Below are positions 1-7,264 of a stretch of DNA of 17,208 nt, piece after piece (the stretch's first letter is position 1; every line of letters begins with the position of its first letter). This DNA comes from Brevundimonas sp. UBA4609 (GTDB lineage Bacteria > Pseudomonadota > Alphaproteobacteria > Caulobacterales > Caulobacteraceae): the NCBI GenBank assembly GCA_002386585.1, contig DGIZ01000069.1:1-17208 (forward strand). Direction: 5' to 3'. Position numbers and translations under genes: made by a program. The notes beneath the pieces are model-generated. The model made no database searches. It saw only the letters and a program-made list of their open reading frames with translations, and was not told the origin of the DNA.

Positions 1-149
1 GGGATCGGCGGCGGAGGAACCAGGTCGACCAGTATCGGCGGCAGAGCCGTGACCAGGGGCGGCTCCGGACGCCCCACGCCCAAAAGCACAAAGGCGCCGA
101 AGTGCAGAAGGACCACCAGCCCTCCCGCGCCCCAGCGCCATTGCTTCAT
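1..149 (-). CDS. TonB-like energy-transducer protein, N-terminal fragment
   Basis: This is an open frame of 49 codons from an ATG at 147-149 that runs off the window edge without a stop. It is too short to stand out as an ORF. The translation begins MKQWRWGAGGLVVLLHFGAF, then continues as one hydrophobic segment (about residues 9-26) followed by a proline-rich stretch with PPPP near residues 45-48. A short basic start, a single membrane segment carrying a histidine (His16) and then a Pro-rich periplasmic stretch is the design of TonB-family proteins, which couple the ExbB/ExbD proton-motive force to outer-membrane receptors. The TonB C-terminal domain is outside the window, so the family call is inference. 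A TTG at 162-164, in frame and preceded by GGGAGAG, is an alternative start with a better ribosome-binding site. The gene lies 84 nt downstream of adk on the same strand; I see no terminator between them. Confidence 0.6.
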   Translation of the reverse strand, partial: MKQWRWGAGGLVVLLHFGAFVLLGVGRPEPPLVTALPPILVDLVPPPPI

Positions 150-233
150 ACGTGTCGGCCGCAACCGTCTCTCCCGCACAGACTCCCGAACGCTAACGCT
201 TCAGAAGTCGAGGGGATCAGACCGCGCGACGGA

Positions 234-797
234 TCAGGCGTCCAGCGCCGTGTCGATCGCGGCGGCCACGGCGGCGATGTCCCCCATGCCGTCGACCTCG
301 GTCAACTTGCCCTGCCCTTCATAATAGGGAAGCAGCGGCGCGGTCTGGCGATTGTAGACGGCCAGCCGGTCCTTGAAGGTCTCGGGATTGTCGTCAGGCC
401 GCCCCTGCTCGGCGAAACGCTTGCCGATCCGGTCGGTCAGGGCGGCGTCGTCCACCTTCAGGCGGATGACGCTGTCGATCTTGGCGCCCCGCTTGGCCAG
501 CATGGCGTCCAGGGCCTCGGCCTGGGCCACCGTGCGGGGGAAGCCGTCGAAGATGGCCCCGCCGGCGGCCTCGGCCTCCGGCAGACGAGCTTCGATCAGG
601 GCGATGACGATCTCGTCGGTGACGAGGTCGCCGCGCGCCAGCACGTCCTTGACCTTCAGCCCCAGCTCGGAGCCCGAAGCGATAGCCGCGCGCAGCATGT
701 CGCCGGTCGAGAGCTGGACCATGCCCCGCTCCTCGACCAGCCGCTTGGCCTGGGTGCCCTTGCCGGCCGCAGGCGGCCCGAACAGGATCAGGTTCAT
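234..797 (-). CDS. adk: Adenylate kinase, short-LID type
   Basis: Adenylate kinase interconverts ATP + AMP and 2 ADP in the cytoplasm. The 187-residue product has the P-loop GPPAAGKGT at residues 7-15, the AMP-binding STGDMLR segment, the DGFPRT motif, and a C-terminal DRLAVYNRQTAPLL helix. The LID region between them is short (around RIGKRFAEQGRPDDNPETF) and lacks the Cys4 zinc site of the long form, so this is the compact enzyme usual in many alphaproteobacteria (E. coli Adk is 214 residues). It starts 24 nt after secY, the usual secY-adk order at the end of the spc operon, and is presumably cotranscribed with it. No terminator is obvious before the next gene. Confidence 0.97.
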   Translation of the reverse strand: MNLILFGPPAAGKGTQAKRLVEERGMVQLSTGDMLRAAIASGSELGLKVKDVLARGDLVTDEIVIALIEARLPEAEAAGGAIFDGFPRTVAQAEALDAMLAKRGAKIDSVIRLKVDDAALTDRIGKRFAEQGRPDDNPETFKDRLAVYNRQTAPLLPYYEGQGKLTEVDGMGDIAAVAAAIDTALDA

Positions 798-821
798 TAT
801 GTCTTCGGGCCCCCTACCCGA

Positions 822-2198
822 TCAGCGACGGACAGGAGCGGAACCGCCCCGGCCACGACCGCGCAACTTGGCCTTCTTGATCAGGCCCTCGTACTGGTGC
901 GCCAGCAGGTGCGACTGGATCTGGGCGACAGTGTCCATCGTCACCGAGACCACGATCAAGATAGACGTTCCGCCAAAGTACAGGCTGTTGCCCAGGCTGC
1001 TGACCAGGAACTCCGGCAGCAGGCAGACGGCGGTGATGTAGGCGGCGCCGATGACCGTCAGGCGCGTCAGGACATAGTCCAGATACTCGGCCGTCCGCTT
1101 GCCCGGGCGGATGCCCGGCAGGAAGCCGCCGTACTTGCGCAGGTTCTCGGCCGTATCCTCGGGGTTGAAGGTGATCGAGGTGTAGAAGAAGCAGAAGAAG
1201 ACGATCAGGACGGCGTACAGGATCATGAACACCGGCTGGCCGTGGGTCAGCTGAGCCGTCACCAGGGGCAACCAGCTCATCCAGTCCGGCAGGTTCGCAT
1301 TGGCGGTGAACTGGGCCACCGTCGTCGGCAGCATCAGCAGCGACGAGGCGAAGATGGCCGGGATCACGCCCGCGGTGTTGACCTTCAGCGGCAGGAAGCT
1401 GCGCTCGCCGCCGGTCATGCGGTTGCCTTCCTGGCGCTTCGGATACTGGATCAGAAGGCGGCGCTGGGCGCGCTCCATGAAGACGATGAAGACGATGACC
1501 GCGACCGCCATGATGGCGATGCCGAACAGGGTGAAGGCCGACATCTGACCCTGCTGGGCCAGGCCCAGCATCCGCGCCACCGTCGACGGCAGGACCGCCA
1601 CGATGCCCGCGAAGATGATCAGGGAGATGCCGTTGCCGACGCCGCGCGCCGTCACCTGCTCGCCCAGCCACATCAGGAACATGGTGCCGCCGGTCAGGAC
1701 GGTGACCGTCGAAATGATGAAGAACAGGCCGGGCTGGTCGATCAGACCCGGCTGGGCGTTCAGGCCCACCGCGATGCCGAAGGACTGCGCCAGGGCCAGG
1801 AACACCGTCAGATAGCGGGTGTACTGGTTCAGCTGCTTGCGGCCCGACTCGCCGCCTTCCTTCTTCAGCTTCTCCCACGGCGGATACACCGCGCCCATCA
1901 GCTGGACGATGATCGAGGCCGAGATGTAGGGCATGACGTTCAGCGCGAACACGGCCATGCGCTCGACGGCGCCGCCCGAGAACATGTTGAACATGTCCAG
2001 GATGCCGCGTTGGCCGTCCGGATTTTGGAAGAAGGCCAGGAAGGCCTCGCCGTTGATCCCGGGGATCGGAACATAGGTGCCGATCCGGTAGACCAGCAGC
2101 GCGCCGAGCGTGAACAGCAGGCGTTTGTGCAACTCGGTCGCCTTGGCGAACGAGCCTATGTTCATATTGGCAGCAAGTTGTTCAGCGGCCGAAGCCAT
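822..2198 (-). CDS. secY: Preprotein translocase subunit SecY
   Basis: SecY is the channel subunit of the inner-membrane SecYEG translocon. The 458-residue product shows the ten hydrophobic segments of the family. The first runs about residues 27-47 with the conserved YRIGTYVPIPGI stretch, followed by the plug-region sequence with FNMFSGGA. A cytosolic loop with ERAQRRLLIQYPKRQ and a basic C-terminal tail (KKAKLRGRGRGG) also fit the family. The start at 2196-2198 (MASAAEQLAANM) has GGGGGA about 7 nt upstream and matches the usual alphaproteobacterial N-terminus. The Met at residue 12 is a less likely alternative. secY follows rplO after an unusually long 159-nt spacer with two inverted repeats, so its expression may be tuned separately from the upstream ribosomal genes. 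Confidence 0.98.
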   Translation of the reverse strand: MASAAEQLAANMNIGSFAKATELHKRLLFTLGALLVYRIGTYVPIPGINGEAFLAFFQNPDGQRGILDMFNMFSGGAVERMAVFALNVMPYISASIIVQLMGAVYPPWEKLKKEGGESGRKQLNQYTRYLTVFLALAQSFGIAVGLNAQPGLIDQPGLFFIISTVTVLTGGTMFLMWLGEQVTARGVGNGISLIIFAGIVAVLPSTVARMLGLAQQGQMSAFTLFGIAIMAVAVIVFIVFMERAQRRLLIQYPKRQEGNRMTGGERSFLPLKVNTAGVIPAIFASSLLMLPTTVAQFTANANLPDWMSWLPLVTAQLTHGQPVFMILYAVLIVFFCFFYTSITFNPEDTAENLRKYGGFLPGIRPGKRTAEYLDYVLTRLTVIGAAYITAVCLLPEFLVSSLGNSLYFGGTSILIVVSVTMDTVAQIQSHLLAHQYEGLIKKAKLRGRGRGGSAPVRR

Positions 2199-2249
2199 CA
2201 GGCGGTCCCCCAGACGGTCACCATTTTCATGCCCGTCGTCAGATAGGCG

Positions 2250-2279
2250 GAAAGCGGCGCTCTTGCGAGGGCCGCTTTC
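2250..2279. repeat. Stem-loop in the rplO-secY spacer
   Basis: A 9-bp perfect inverted repeat (GAAAGCGGC at 2250-2258 with GCCGCTTTC at 2271-2279) encloses a further 3-bp stem (2260-2262 with 2267-2269) after one G.G mismatch, closed by a TTGC loop. On the coding (minus) strand the hairpin is not followed by a U-run, so it does not look like an intrinsic terminator. It could be an RNA-processing or stability element, or part of a dispersed palindromic repeat. It begins about 52 nt upstream of secY. Confidence 0.6.
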
Positions 2280-2284
2280 GGAAA

Positions 2285-2349
2285 ATCGTCATCCCGGTCC
2301 GGACGATCCCGGCGGAGACGTGAAACCACGCCCCCGACGGGATGACGAT
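2285..2349. repeat. 12-bp inverted repeat around a 41-nt loop, REP-like palindrome
   Basis: ATCGTCATCCCG at 2285-2296 is the exact reverse complement of CGGGATGACGAT at 2338-2349. The 41-nt interval contains a small internal palindrome (TCCGGA) and a CGTG/CACG pair. Arms of the form GTCATCCCGG / CGGGATGAC resemble dispersed palindromic elements common in high-GC alphaproteobacteria, so an extragenic repeat that landed in the spacer is plausible. That assignment is by resemblance only; counting genomic copies would decide it. The right arm ends 8 nt before the rplO stop codon at 2358, so it would fold in the 3' region just after rplO. Confidence 0.6.
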
Positions 2350-2357
2350 ATCGGATT

Positions 2358-2951
2358 TTAGGCCTTGGCGGCGGTGCGCTTGGCGCGAGCCGAGATCTTG
2401 TTGGCGTCGCCCAGCGGAGCCTTCGGAGCCGGCGCCTTGCCGCGAGCGGCGTTGCGCTTCTCGAGGCGAGCCGCAGCCTTGGCTTCGGCTTCGATGCGCT
2501 GTTGCGTCACCGAACCGCCGGCGGCTTCGATCGCCTTGATGGCGCCCGACGAGGCCGACCACACGACCAGGTTCAGCTTGGCCTTCAGTTCGCCTTCGCC
2601 CAGGACACGCACGCCGTCCTTGACGCGACGGATCACGCCGGCGGCGACCAGGGCCGCGCCGTTGATCTCGGCCTTGGCGTCCAGCTTGCCGGCGTCGATG
2701 GCCTCTTGCAGGCGCCACAGGTTGACTTCAGCCAGCTTCGGCGCGTTCGGCACGTTGAAGCCGCGCTTCGGCATACGCATGTACAACGGCATCTGGCCGC
2801 CTTCGAAGCCGCCGATGGCGACGCCCGAACGCGACTTCTGACCCTTGACGCCGCGACCGGCGGTCTTGCCCTTGCCCGAGCCTGGGCCGCGGCCGACGCG
2901 CATACGCTTCTTGGCGGCGCCTTCGTTGTCACGGATTTCGTTCAGCTTCAT
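2358..2951 (-). CDS. rplO: 50S ribosomal protein L15, with long C-terminal tail
   Basis: L15 is a late-assembly 50S protein with an extended N-terminal arm that threads 23S rRNA. The Gly/Lys/Arg-rich N-terminus (about residues 15-45, with [16 protein letters not shown] and KGQKSRSG), the GFEGGQMPL motif and the domain ending IEAAGGS near residue 147 are all present. The protein is 197 residues against 144 in E. coli. The extra ~48 residues are an Ala/Lys/Arg-rich tail ([20 protein letters not shown]...). The start is supported by AAAGGA about 8 nt upstream. It is separated from rpmD by a hairpin-containing spacer and from secY by another, so it sits alone between two structured gaps. Confidence 0.97.
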   Translation of the reverse strand: MKLNEIRDNEGAAKKRMRVGRGPGSGKGKTAGRGVKGQKSRSGVAIGGFEGGQMPLYMRMPKRGFNVPNAPKLAEVNLWRLQEAIDAGKLDAKAEINGAALVAAGVIRRVKDGVRVLGEGELKAKLNLVVWSASSGAIKAIEAAGGSVTQQRIEAEAKAAARLEKRNAARGKAPAPKAPLGDANKISARAKRTAAKA

Positions 2952-2967
2952 TGCCTGATCCTTTCGG

Positions 2968-2975
2968 GTTCTAGC
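2968..2975 (-). promoter_or_regulatory. Possible -10 box for an internal rplO promoter
   Basis: On the minus strand the sequence reads GCTAGAAC, an exact match to the GCTANAWC -10 consensus described for the Caulobacter housekeeping sigma factor. It is 16 nt upstream of the rplO start, just ahead of the AAAGGA ribosome-binding site. No good TTGACG-like -35 is visible at the proper distance, and a start here would leave a very short leader. It is a weak candidate, listed because it lies downstream of a terminator-like hairpin in the same spacer. Confidence 0.2.
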
Positions 2976-3010
2976 GCCAGGTTCGACAGGCGGACCTGAC
3001 TCGGCGTTGG

Positions 3011-3041
3011 AAAAATTGAAGGGCCGCTGATTAAGCGACCC
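3011..3041 (-). terminator. Terminator-like hairpin between rpmD and rplO
   Basis: On the minus strand an 8-bp stem (GGGTCGCT with AGCGGCCC, one U.G pair; arms 3034-3041 and 3021-3028) closes a 5-nt loop. The U-rich run TTCAATTTTT follows at 3020-3011. This is intrinsic-terminator architecture inside the operon, about 73 nt after the rpmD stop and 60 nt before rplO. It could be a partial terminator that lowers rplO-secY-adk transcription. The five-nucleotide gap before the U5 run makes full termination doubtful. Confidence 0.5.
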
Positions 3042-3046
3042 GCGTC

Positions 3047-3062
3047 AGCATCGCAAGATGCT
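3047..3062. repeat. Short perfect stem-loop in the rpmD-rplO spacer
   Basis: AGCATC (3047-3052) and GATGCT (3057-3062) form a 6-bp perfect stem around a 4-nt loop (GCAA on the plus strand, TTGC in the transcript). It lies between the UUCG hairpin (3081-3104) and the terminator-like hairpin (3011-3041), making three consecutive stem-loops in 94 nt of transcript. Confidence 0.5.
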
Positions 3063-3080
3063 TCTTCATAAAGCGAAACA

Positions 3081-3104
3081 CCCTCCCCCGCGAACGGGAG
3101 AGGG
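3081..3104 (-). repeat. UUCG-capped hairpin just after rpmD
   Basis: In the minus-strand transcript CCCTC-T-CCCG-TTCG-CGGG-G-GAGGG forms a 4-bp stem capped by the very stable C(UUCG)G tetraloop. It is extended by 5 bp across a single mismatch. It begins 10 nt after the rpmD stop codon and is followed only by a weak T-rich stretch (TGTTTCGCTTT). It could protect the 3' end of an upstream mRNA from exonucleases, act as a weak terminator, or be a copy of the CCCTC/GAGGG repeats common in such genomes. Confidence 0.55.
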
Positions 3105-3113
3105 CGAACCGTC

Positions 3114-3308
3114 TTACTTCTCGACCACTTCCACCATGTGGGCGACCTTGGCGATCATCCCACGGACGGAGGGGGTGTCTTCCAGGGTCGACTCACGGCC
3201 GATCTGGTTGAGACCCAGGCCCACCAGGGTGGCGCGCTGATCCGACTTGCGGCGGATCGGGCTCGCCGTCTGGCGGACGGTCACGGTCTTCTTTTCGGTC
3301 TTGGCCAT
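3114..3308 (-). CDS. rpmD: 50S ribosomal protein L30
   Basis: L30 is a small 50S protein. The 64-residue product has the family core: [28 protein letters not shown], in which the basic helix and the G-L-G-L-N-Q-I-G segment are typical, followed by a C-terminal strand ending [14 protein letters not shown]. The length is close to the family norm (about 60). It starts 3 nt after the rpsE stop, so translation is probably coupled. It is the last gene before the first long spacer of the operon. Confidence 0.96.
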   Translation of the reverse strand: MAKTEKKTVTVRQTASPIRRKSDQRATLVGLGLNQIGRESTLEDTPSVRGMIAKVAHMVEVVEK

Positions 3309-3311
3309 CTA

Positions 3312-3911
3312 TCAGCCCTCCACGGCTTCCGGCGCCGAAGCGCCGTCATTGCGGCGGCCCATCAGGTCGGACACCTTCTTGCCCCGCTTGGAGGCGATCT
3401 GGCGCGGCGACGACTGGACCTTCAGGGCTTCGAAGGTGGCGCGGATCATGTTGTAGGGGTTCGACGAGCCGGTCGACTTGCCCACGACGTCCTGGACGCC
3501 GAGGGTTTCGAGGACCGCGCGCATCGGACCGCCCGCGATGACGCCCGTACCCGGAGGGGCAGCGCGCATCATGATCTTGCCGGCGCCCCAACGGCCCGAG
3601 CCGTCGTGGTGCAGGGTGCGGTTCTCGCGCAGCGGAACCTTGATCATGGTCTTCTTGGCTTCTTCGGTCGCCTTACGGATGGCTTCCGGCACTTCGCGCG
3701 CCTTGCCATGACCGAAGCCGACGCGGCCCTTGCCGTCGCCGACGACCATCAGGGCCGCGAACGAGAACCGGCGGCCGCCTTTGACGGTGGCGGCGACGCG
3801 GTTGATGTGCACCAGCTTCTCGATGATGTCCGAATCCGGACCTTCAACGGGAGCGTTGCGGTTGTCGCGACGGTTGCGGTCGCCGCCGCCGCGTTGGGGT
3901 TCACGAGCCAT
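3312..3911 (-). CDS. rpsE: 30S ribosomal protein S5, extended N-terminus
   Basis: S5 sits near the mRNA entry and decoding region of the 30S subunit and affects accuracy. The N-terminal double-stranded-RNA-binding domain includes [32 protein letters not shown] (about residues 37-68), and the C-terminal domain includes [37 protein letters not shown]. At 199 residues it exceeds E. coli S5 (167). The extra length is mainly an Arg/Asn/Gly-rich, probably disordered N-terminal stretch ([20 protein letters not shown]). It is closely packed between rplR (13-nt gap) and rpmD. Confidence 0.97.
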   Translation of the reverse strand: MAREPQRGGGDRNRRDNRNAPVEGPDSDIIEKLVHINRVAATVKGGRRFSFAALMVVGDGKGRVGFGHGKAREVPEAIRKATEEAKKTMIKVPLRENRTLHHDGSGRWGAGKIMMRAAPPGTGVIAGGPMRAVLETLGVQDVVGKSTGSSNPYNMIRATFEALKVQSSPRQIASKRGKKVSDLMGRRNDGASAPEAVEG

Positions 3912-3924
3912 GCTTGCCGTTCCC

Positions 3925-4281
3925 TTAGAAGTTCAGGCCGGCTTCGCGCGCGGCTTCCGCCAGCGCCTTGACCCGGCCGTGATAGATGTAGCCGCCACGG
4001 TCGAAGACGACGTCGGTGACGCCCTTCTCGATGGCGCGCTCGGCGATCAGCTTGCCGATCTTGGCGGCGGCTGCGACGTCCGAACCCTTGGAACCCTTGC
4101 CGCCTTCCAGCGACGAGGCGGCGGCCACCGTGATGCCCTGGGCGTCGTCGATGATCTGAGCCGAGATGTTCTTGTCCGACCGGAAGACCGACAGACGCAG
4201 ACGACCGTTGGCGACAGCCTTCAGGCGACGGCGAGTGCGCTCGGCGCGGCGCTTGGCTTGTTGTTGAAGAGAGAGAGCCAT
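3925..4281 (-). CDS. rplR: 50S ribosomal protein L18
   Basis: L18 binds 5S rRNA with L5 and L25 and anchors it in the 50S central protuberance. The 118-residue product has the basic N-terminal arm ([17 protein letters not shown]), the [20 protein letters not shown] strand region and the C-terminal [28 protein letters not shown] motif, all characteristic of the family and of normal length. It starts 3 nt after rplF and is followed by rpsE, the standard spc order. Confidence 0.97.
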   Translation of the reverse strand: MALSLQQQAKRRAERTRRRLKAVANGRLRLSVFRSDKNISAQIIDDAQGITVAAASSLEGGKGSKGSDVAAAAKIGKLIAERAIEKGVTDVVFDRGGYIYHGRVKALAEAAREAGLNF

Positions 4282-4284
4282 GAC

Positions 4285-4818
4285 TTACTTCTTCTTGCCT
4301 TCCTTGCGCCGGACGAATTCGCCCTGATAGCGCACGCCCTTGCCCTTATAGGGTTCCGGCGGACGCATCTTGCGGATGACGGCGGCGATTTCGCCCACAA
4401 CCTGCTTGTCGTTGCCCGAGATCTTGATCTCGGTCTGCTTCGGCACAGCGAAGGTGATGCCTTCGGGCGGAACGATGTCCACGTCGTGCGAGAAGCCGAG
4501 CTGCAGCGAGAGATCCTTGCCCTTCAGGGCGGCGCGGTAGCCGACGCCGACCAGTTCCAGGGTCTTCTCGAAGCCTTCGGTCACGCCGGTCACCATGTTG
4601 GCGACCAGGGTGCGCGACAGGCCCCACATGGCCTTGGCGCGCTGCGAGTCCGAACGCGGGGTCAGCGACAGTTCGTCGCCTTCCTGCGTGACTTCGATCT
4701 CGTCGGCGACGGTCCAGGAGCGTTCGCCCTTCGGACCCTTCACGGTGATGGCCTGGCCGTTGAGCGTGACAGTCACGCCCTTCGGCACGGCGATGGTTTT
4801 CTTGCCGATACGAGACAT
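4285..4818 (-). CDS. rplF: 50S ribosomal protein L6
   Basis: L6 lies near the GTPase-associated centre and sarcin-ricin loop of the 50S subunit. The 177-residue product begins [15 protein letters not shown] and carries the two tandem L6 domains. It ends with the signature [16 protein letters not shown] followed by a basic tail ([12 protein letters not shown]). The length matches the family (E. coli 177). It is separated from rpsH by 1 nt and from rplR by 3 nt, indicating tight translational linkage. Confidence 0.98.
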   Translation of the reverse strand: MSRIGKKTIAVPKGVTVTLNGQAITVKGPKGERSWTVADEIEVTQEGDELSLTPRSDSQRAKAMWGLSRTLVANMVTGVTEGFEKTLELVGVGYRAALKGKDLSLQLGFSHDVDIVPPEGITFAVPKQTEIKISGNDKQVVGEIAAVIRKMRPPEPYKGKGVRYQGEFVRRKEGKKK

Positions 4819-4819
4819 A

Positions 4820-5218
4820 TCAGTAGACCCTGCAGAGGACTTCGCCGCCGACGTTAGCGTCGCGGGCGGCGGCGTCGGACATGACGCCCTTCGAAGTCGA
4901 AAGGATCGAGATGCCGAGGCCGTTCTTGACCGGCTTCAGATCGCCGATGGCCGAATAGACGCGGCGGCCGGGCTTCGACACGCGGGCGATCTCGGCGATC
5001 ACCGGCTGGCCGTCGAAGTACTTCAGCTCGATCTCGAACTGCGGGAACTCACCGGGGTTTTGAACCAGCGAGTAGCCGCGGATGTAGCCCTCGTCCTGCA
5101 GCACGTCCAGGACGCGCTGACGCAGGCGGGAAGCCGGGGTGAGCACCGAAGAACGCTTGCGGGTGGCCGCGTTCTTGATGCGAGCGATCATGTCGCTCAG
5201 GGGATCGTTGATCATCAT
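4820..5218 (-). CDS. rpsH: 30S ribosomal protein S8
   Basis: S8 is a primary binder of the 16S rRNA central domain; in E. coli it also represses the spc operon by binding its mRNA near rplE. The 132-residue product shows the N-terminal [14 protein letters not shown] motif and the C-terminal signature [13 protein letters not shown]...[11 protein letters not shown]. Two adjacent Met codons (5213-5218) could serve as start; the first is used here. It has family-typical length (E. coli 130). Confidence 0.97.
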   Translation of the reverse strand: MMINDPLSDMIARIKNAATRKRSSVLTPASRLRQRVLDVLQDEGYIRGYSLVQNPGEFPQFEIELKYFDGQPVIAEIARVSKPGRRVYSAIGDLKPVKNGLGISILSTSKGVMSDAAARDANVGGEVLCRVY

Positions 5219-5233
5219 GTCTGTTCGCTCCCC

Positions 5234-5539
5234 TTACCAGCTCGACTTCGTCAGGCCGGGGATCTGACCCATGTTGCCCAGCTCGCGCAGGGCGACACGG
5301 CTCATCTTGAGCTTGCGGTAATAAGCCCGCGGACGACCCGTCACTTCGCAACGGTTGCGAATACGGCTCGGAGCCGAGTTGCGCGGCAGGGCCGCCAGCT
5401 TCAGGCGCGCATCGAAACGCTCCTCAAGCGGCAGGCTCTCGTCGTTGGCGATAGCCTTCAGGGCGTCCCGCTTCGCGGCATACTTCGCAACCAGGGCCTT
5501 GACGGCTTCGTTGCGGTTTACGGCGCTTTTCTTAGCCAT
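5234..5539 (-). CDS. rpsN: 30S ribosomal protein S14, zinc-free type
   Basis: S14 assembles late in the 30S head. The 101-residue product carries the conserved [21 protein letters not shown] segment and the C-terminal GLTKSSW. Only one cysteine (residue 64) is present, so it lacks the CxxC...CxxC zinc ribbon; this is the longer C-minus paralogue usual in proteobacteria. It lies between rplE (19-nt gap) and rpsH (15-nt gap) in the standard order. Confidence 0.97.
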   Translation of the reverse strand: MAKKSAVNRNEAVKALVAKYAAKRDALKAIANDESLPLEERFDARLKLAALPRNSAPSRIRNRCEVTGRPRAYYRKLKMSRVALRELGNMGQIPGLTKSSW

Positions 5540-5558
5540 TGTTCTCTTCCCTTCCCGC

Positions 5559-6116
5559 TCAGTTCACGAACGGGAACTTGAACTCGGTGAGGAGAGCCTT
5601 GGCTTCCTCATCGGTCTTGGCCGTGGTGCAGACAACGATGTCCATGCCCCACATCTGGTCGATCTGGTCGTAGTTGATCTCCGGGAACACGATGTGCTCC
5701 TTCAGACCCGTGGCGTAGTTGCCGCGACCGTCGAACGAAGTGCCCTTCAGGCCCCGGAAGTCCTTCACGCGCGGCAGGGCGATCGTGATGAAACGGTCCA
5801 GGAACTCGTACATCTGGGCGCCGCGCAGCGTGACCTTGCCGCCGATGACCATGCCTTCGCGCAGCTTGAAGCCGGCGATGGAGTTACGAGCCTTGGTCGG
5901 CACGGCCTTCTGGCCGGCGATGGCCGTCAGATCCTTGAGGGCCGCGTTGGCCTTCTTGGAGTCCGCCACAGCTTCGCCGATGCCCATGTTCAGGACGATC
6001 TTGTCCAGCTTGGGGATCTGCATCTCGTTCGTGTAGCCGAACTTTTCCTTCAGGACGCCGCGGATGCGGTCCTGATAGTCGGTCTTGAGACGCGGCGTAT
6101 ACTTGGTGTCGGCCAT
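5559..6116 (-). CDS. rplE: 50S ribosomal protein L5
   Basis: L5 contacts 5S rRNA and the P-site tRNA. The 185-residue protein has the N-terminal [17 protein letters not shown], the [11 protein letters not shown] motif, the [22 protein letters not shown] segment and the C-terminal [20 protein letters not shown] region, all diagnostic. Its ATG overlaps the rplX stop codon by 1 nt (TGATG at 6118-6114 on the minus strand), a coupling arrangement. In E. coli the S8 repressor binds near this gene's start; I did not identify an equivalent site here. Confidence 0.98.
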   Translation of the reverse strand: MADTKYTPRLKTDYQDRIRGVLKEKFGYTNEMQIPKLDKIVLNMGIGEAVADSKKANAALKDLTAIAGQKAVPTKARNSIAGFKLREGMVIGGKVTLRGAQMYEFLDRFITIALPRVKDFRGLKGTSFDGRGNYATGLKEHIVFPEINYDQIDQMWGMDIVVCTTAKTDEEAKALLTEFKFPFVN

Positions 6117-6424
6117 CAGATGACGTCTCCCGTCGACTTGGCGAAGCGGACCTTCTTGTCCCCCTCGACCTTGAAGCCCACGCGGGTCGCCTTGCCGTTG
6201 GCGTCGACGATGGCGACGTTCGACAGGTGAAGCGAGGCTTCCTTGTGCTTGATGCCGCCTTGCGGGTCAGCCTGGGTCGGGCGCGTGTGGCGCTGGACCA
6301 TGTTGACGCCTTGCACGACGACGCGGTTCTCGGTCGGCAGGACCTGCAGCACCTGGCCGGTGCGGCCCTTGTCCTTGCCGGTCAGGACGACGACGTTGTC
6401 GCCCTTCTTGATCTTGGCGGCCAT
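6116..6424 (-). CDS. rplX: 50S ribosomal protein L24
   Basis: L24 is an assembly initiator of the 50S subunit near the exit tunnel. The 102-residue product opens with a KOW motif ([20 protein letters not shown], about residues 6-25), followed by [24 protein letters not shown], typical of the bacterial family, and has normal length. It follows rplN after 2 nt and overlaps the rplE start by 1 nt. Confidence 0.97.
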   Translation of the reverse strand: MAAKIKKGDNVVVLTGKDKGRTGQVLQVLPTENRVVVQGVNMVQRHTRPTQADPQGGIKHKEASLHLSNVAIVDANGKATRVGFKVEGDKKVRFAKSTGDVI

Positions 6425-6426
6425 GG

Positions 6427-6795
6427 TTACAGAACCTCCGGAGCCAGCGAGATGATCTTCATGTGGTTCTTGGCGCGCAGCTCGCGCGGAACCGGGCCGA
6501 AGATACGGGTGCCGACAGGCTCGTTCTGCTTGTTGACGATGACGGCGGCCGACTTGTCAAAACGGATGACAGAGCCGTCCTTGCGCTGGATGTCCTTGGC
6601 GGTGCGCACGACGATGGCGCGAACGACGTCGCCCTTCTTCACGCGGCCGCGCGGAATCGCTTCCTTCACCGAGGCGACGATGGTGTCGCCGATCGAGGCG
6701 TAGCGGCGCTTGGAGCCGCCCAACACCTTGATGCACATGACCCGGCGAGCGCCCGAGTTATCGGCGACCTCCAGGTTAGTTTGCATCTGGATCAT
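6427..6795 (-). CDS. rplN: 50S ribosomal protein L14
   Basis: L14 sits at the subunit interface and contacts L19 and 16S rRNA helix 14. The 122-residue sequence is highly conserved: [33 protein letters not shown] at the start, [20 protein letters not shown] in the middle and the C-terminal [24 protein letters not shown]. The length equals that of the family (E. coli 123). It stands between rpsQ and rplX. Confidence 0.98.
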   Translation of the reverse strand: MIQMQTNLEVADNSGARRVMCIKVLGGSKRRYASIGDTIVASVKEAIPRGRVKKGDVVRAIVVRTAKDIQRKDGSVIRFDKSAAVIVNKQNEPVGTRIFGPVPRELRAKNHMKIISLAPEVL

Positions 6796-6813
6796 GGGAT
6801 CCGATCCTTCTTC

Positions 6814-7056
6814 TTACGAAGCCGAAGACGGGGAAATGATTTCCCAGCGCTTCAACTTGGACTTGGGGGCGCATTCGATGATGCGCGCGATGTCGCCGAC
6901 TTTGAGGGCGTTGGCCTCATCGTGAGCGTGGTAGTTCTTGGACTTGCGGACCGTCTTGCGGAGCAGCGGGTGCAGCAGGGTGCGCTCGACCTTCACGACG
7001 ACGGTCTTGTCGCCCTTGTCGGAGACGACCACGCCTTCAAGAATGCGTTTGGGCAT
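6814..7056 (-). CDS. rpsQ: 30S ribosomal protein S17
   Basis: S17 is a primary 16S rRNA-binding protein of OB fold. The product is 80 residues from the ATG at 7054-7056 ([20 protein letters not shown]) and includes the [22 protein letters not shown] region typical of S17. An in-frame ATG eight codons upstream (7080) exists. The downstream start is preferred because AAGGA lies about 8 nt before it, the protein then begins as its relatives do, and it leaves a clean 10-nt spacer after rpmC rather than an overlap. Confidence 0.95.
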   Translation of the reverse strand: MPKRILEGVVVSDKGDKTVVVKVERTLLHPLLRKTVRKSKNYHAHDEANALKVGDIARIIECAPKSKLKRWEIISPSSAS

Positions 7057-7066
7057 CGGTGTTTCC

Positions 7067-7264
7067 TTACGAGGCCGCACGCTTCTCGCGCAGAAGCGTC
7101 GAGATGCGGGCGATGTCCTTGCGCACTTCCGAGACCCGGTGGGTCTTTTCCATCTGGCCGGTGGCGGCCTGGAAGCGCAGGTTGAACTGTTCCTTCTTGA
7201 GCTTCAGCAGCTCGTCGGACAGCTGGTCGACGGTTTGCGACCGGAGATCGGCGATCTTGGTCAT
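7067..7264 (-). CDS. rpmC: 50S ribosomal protein L29
   Basis: L29 is a small helical protein at the exit tunnel rim near L23, where nascent-chain factors dock. The 65-residue product has the two-helix pattern with the conserved [23 protein letters not shown] segment and a C-terminal basic helix ([15 protein letters not shown]). The start ATG overlaps the rplP stop by 1 nt (TAATG), indicating translational coupling. Confidence 0.96.
   Translation of the reverse strand: MTKIADLRSQTVDQLSDELLKLKKEQFNLRFQAATGQMEKTHRVSEVRKDIARISTLLREKRAAS

Noticed and set aside
102..2246. A 714-codon open frame on the plus strand opposite adk and secY
   Set aside because: It is antisense to two unmistakable conserved genes, its product is a His/Asp/Gln/Arg-rich low-complexity sequence typical of high-GC shadow frames, and it has no recognisable domain.
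7057..7080. An eight-codon N-terminal extension of rpsQ
   Set aside because: The extra residues are not family-like, the extension would overlap rpmC, and AAGGA is correctly spaced for the inner ATG at 7056.
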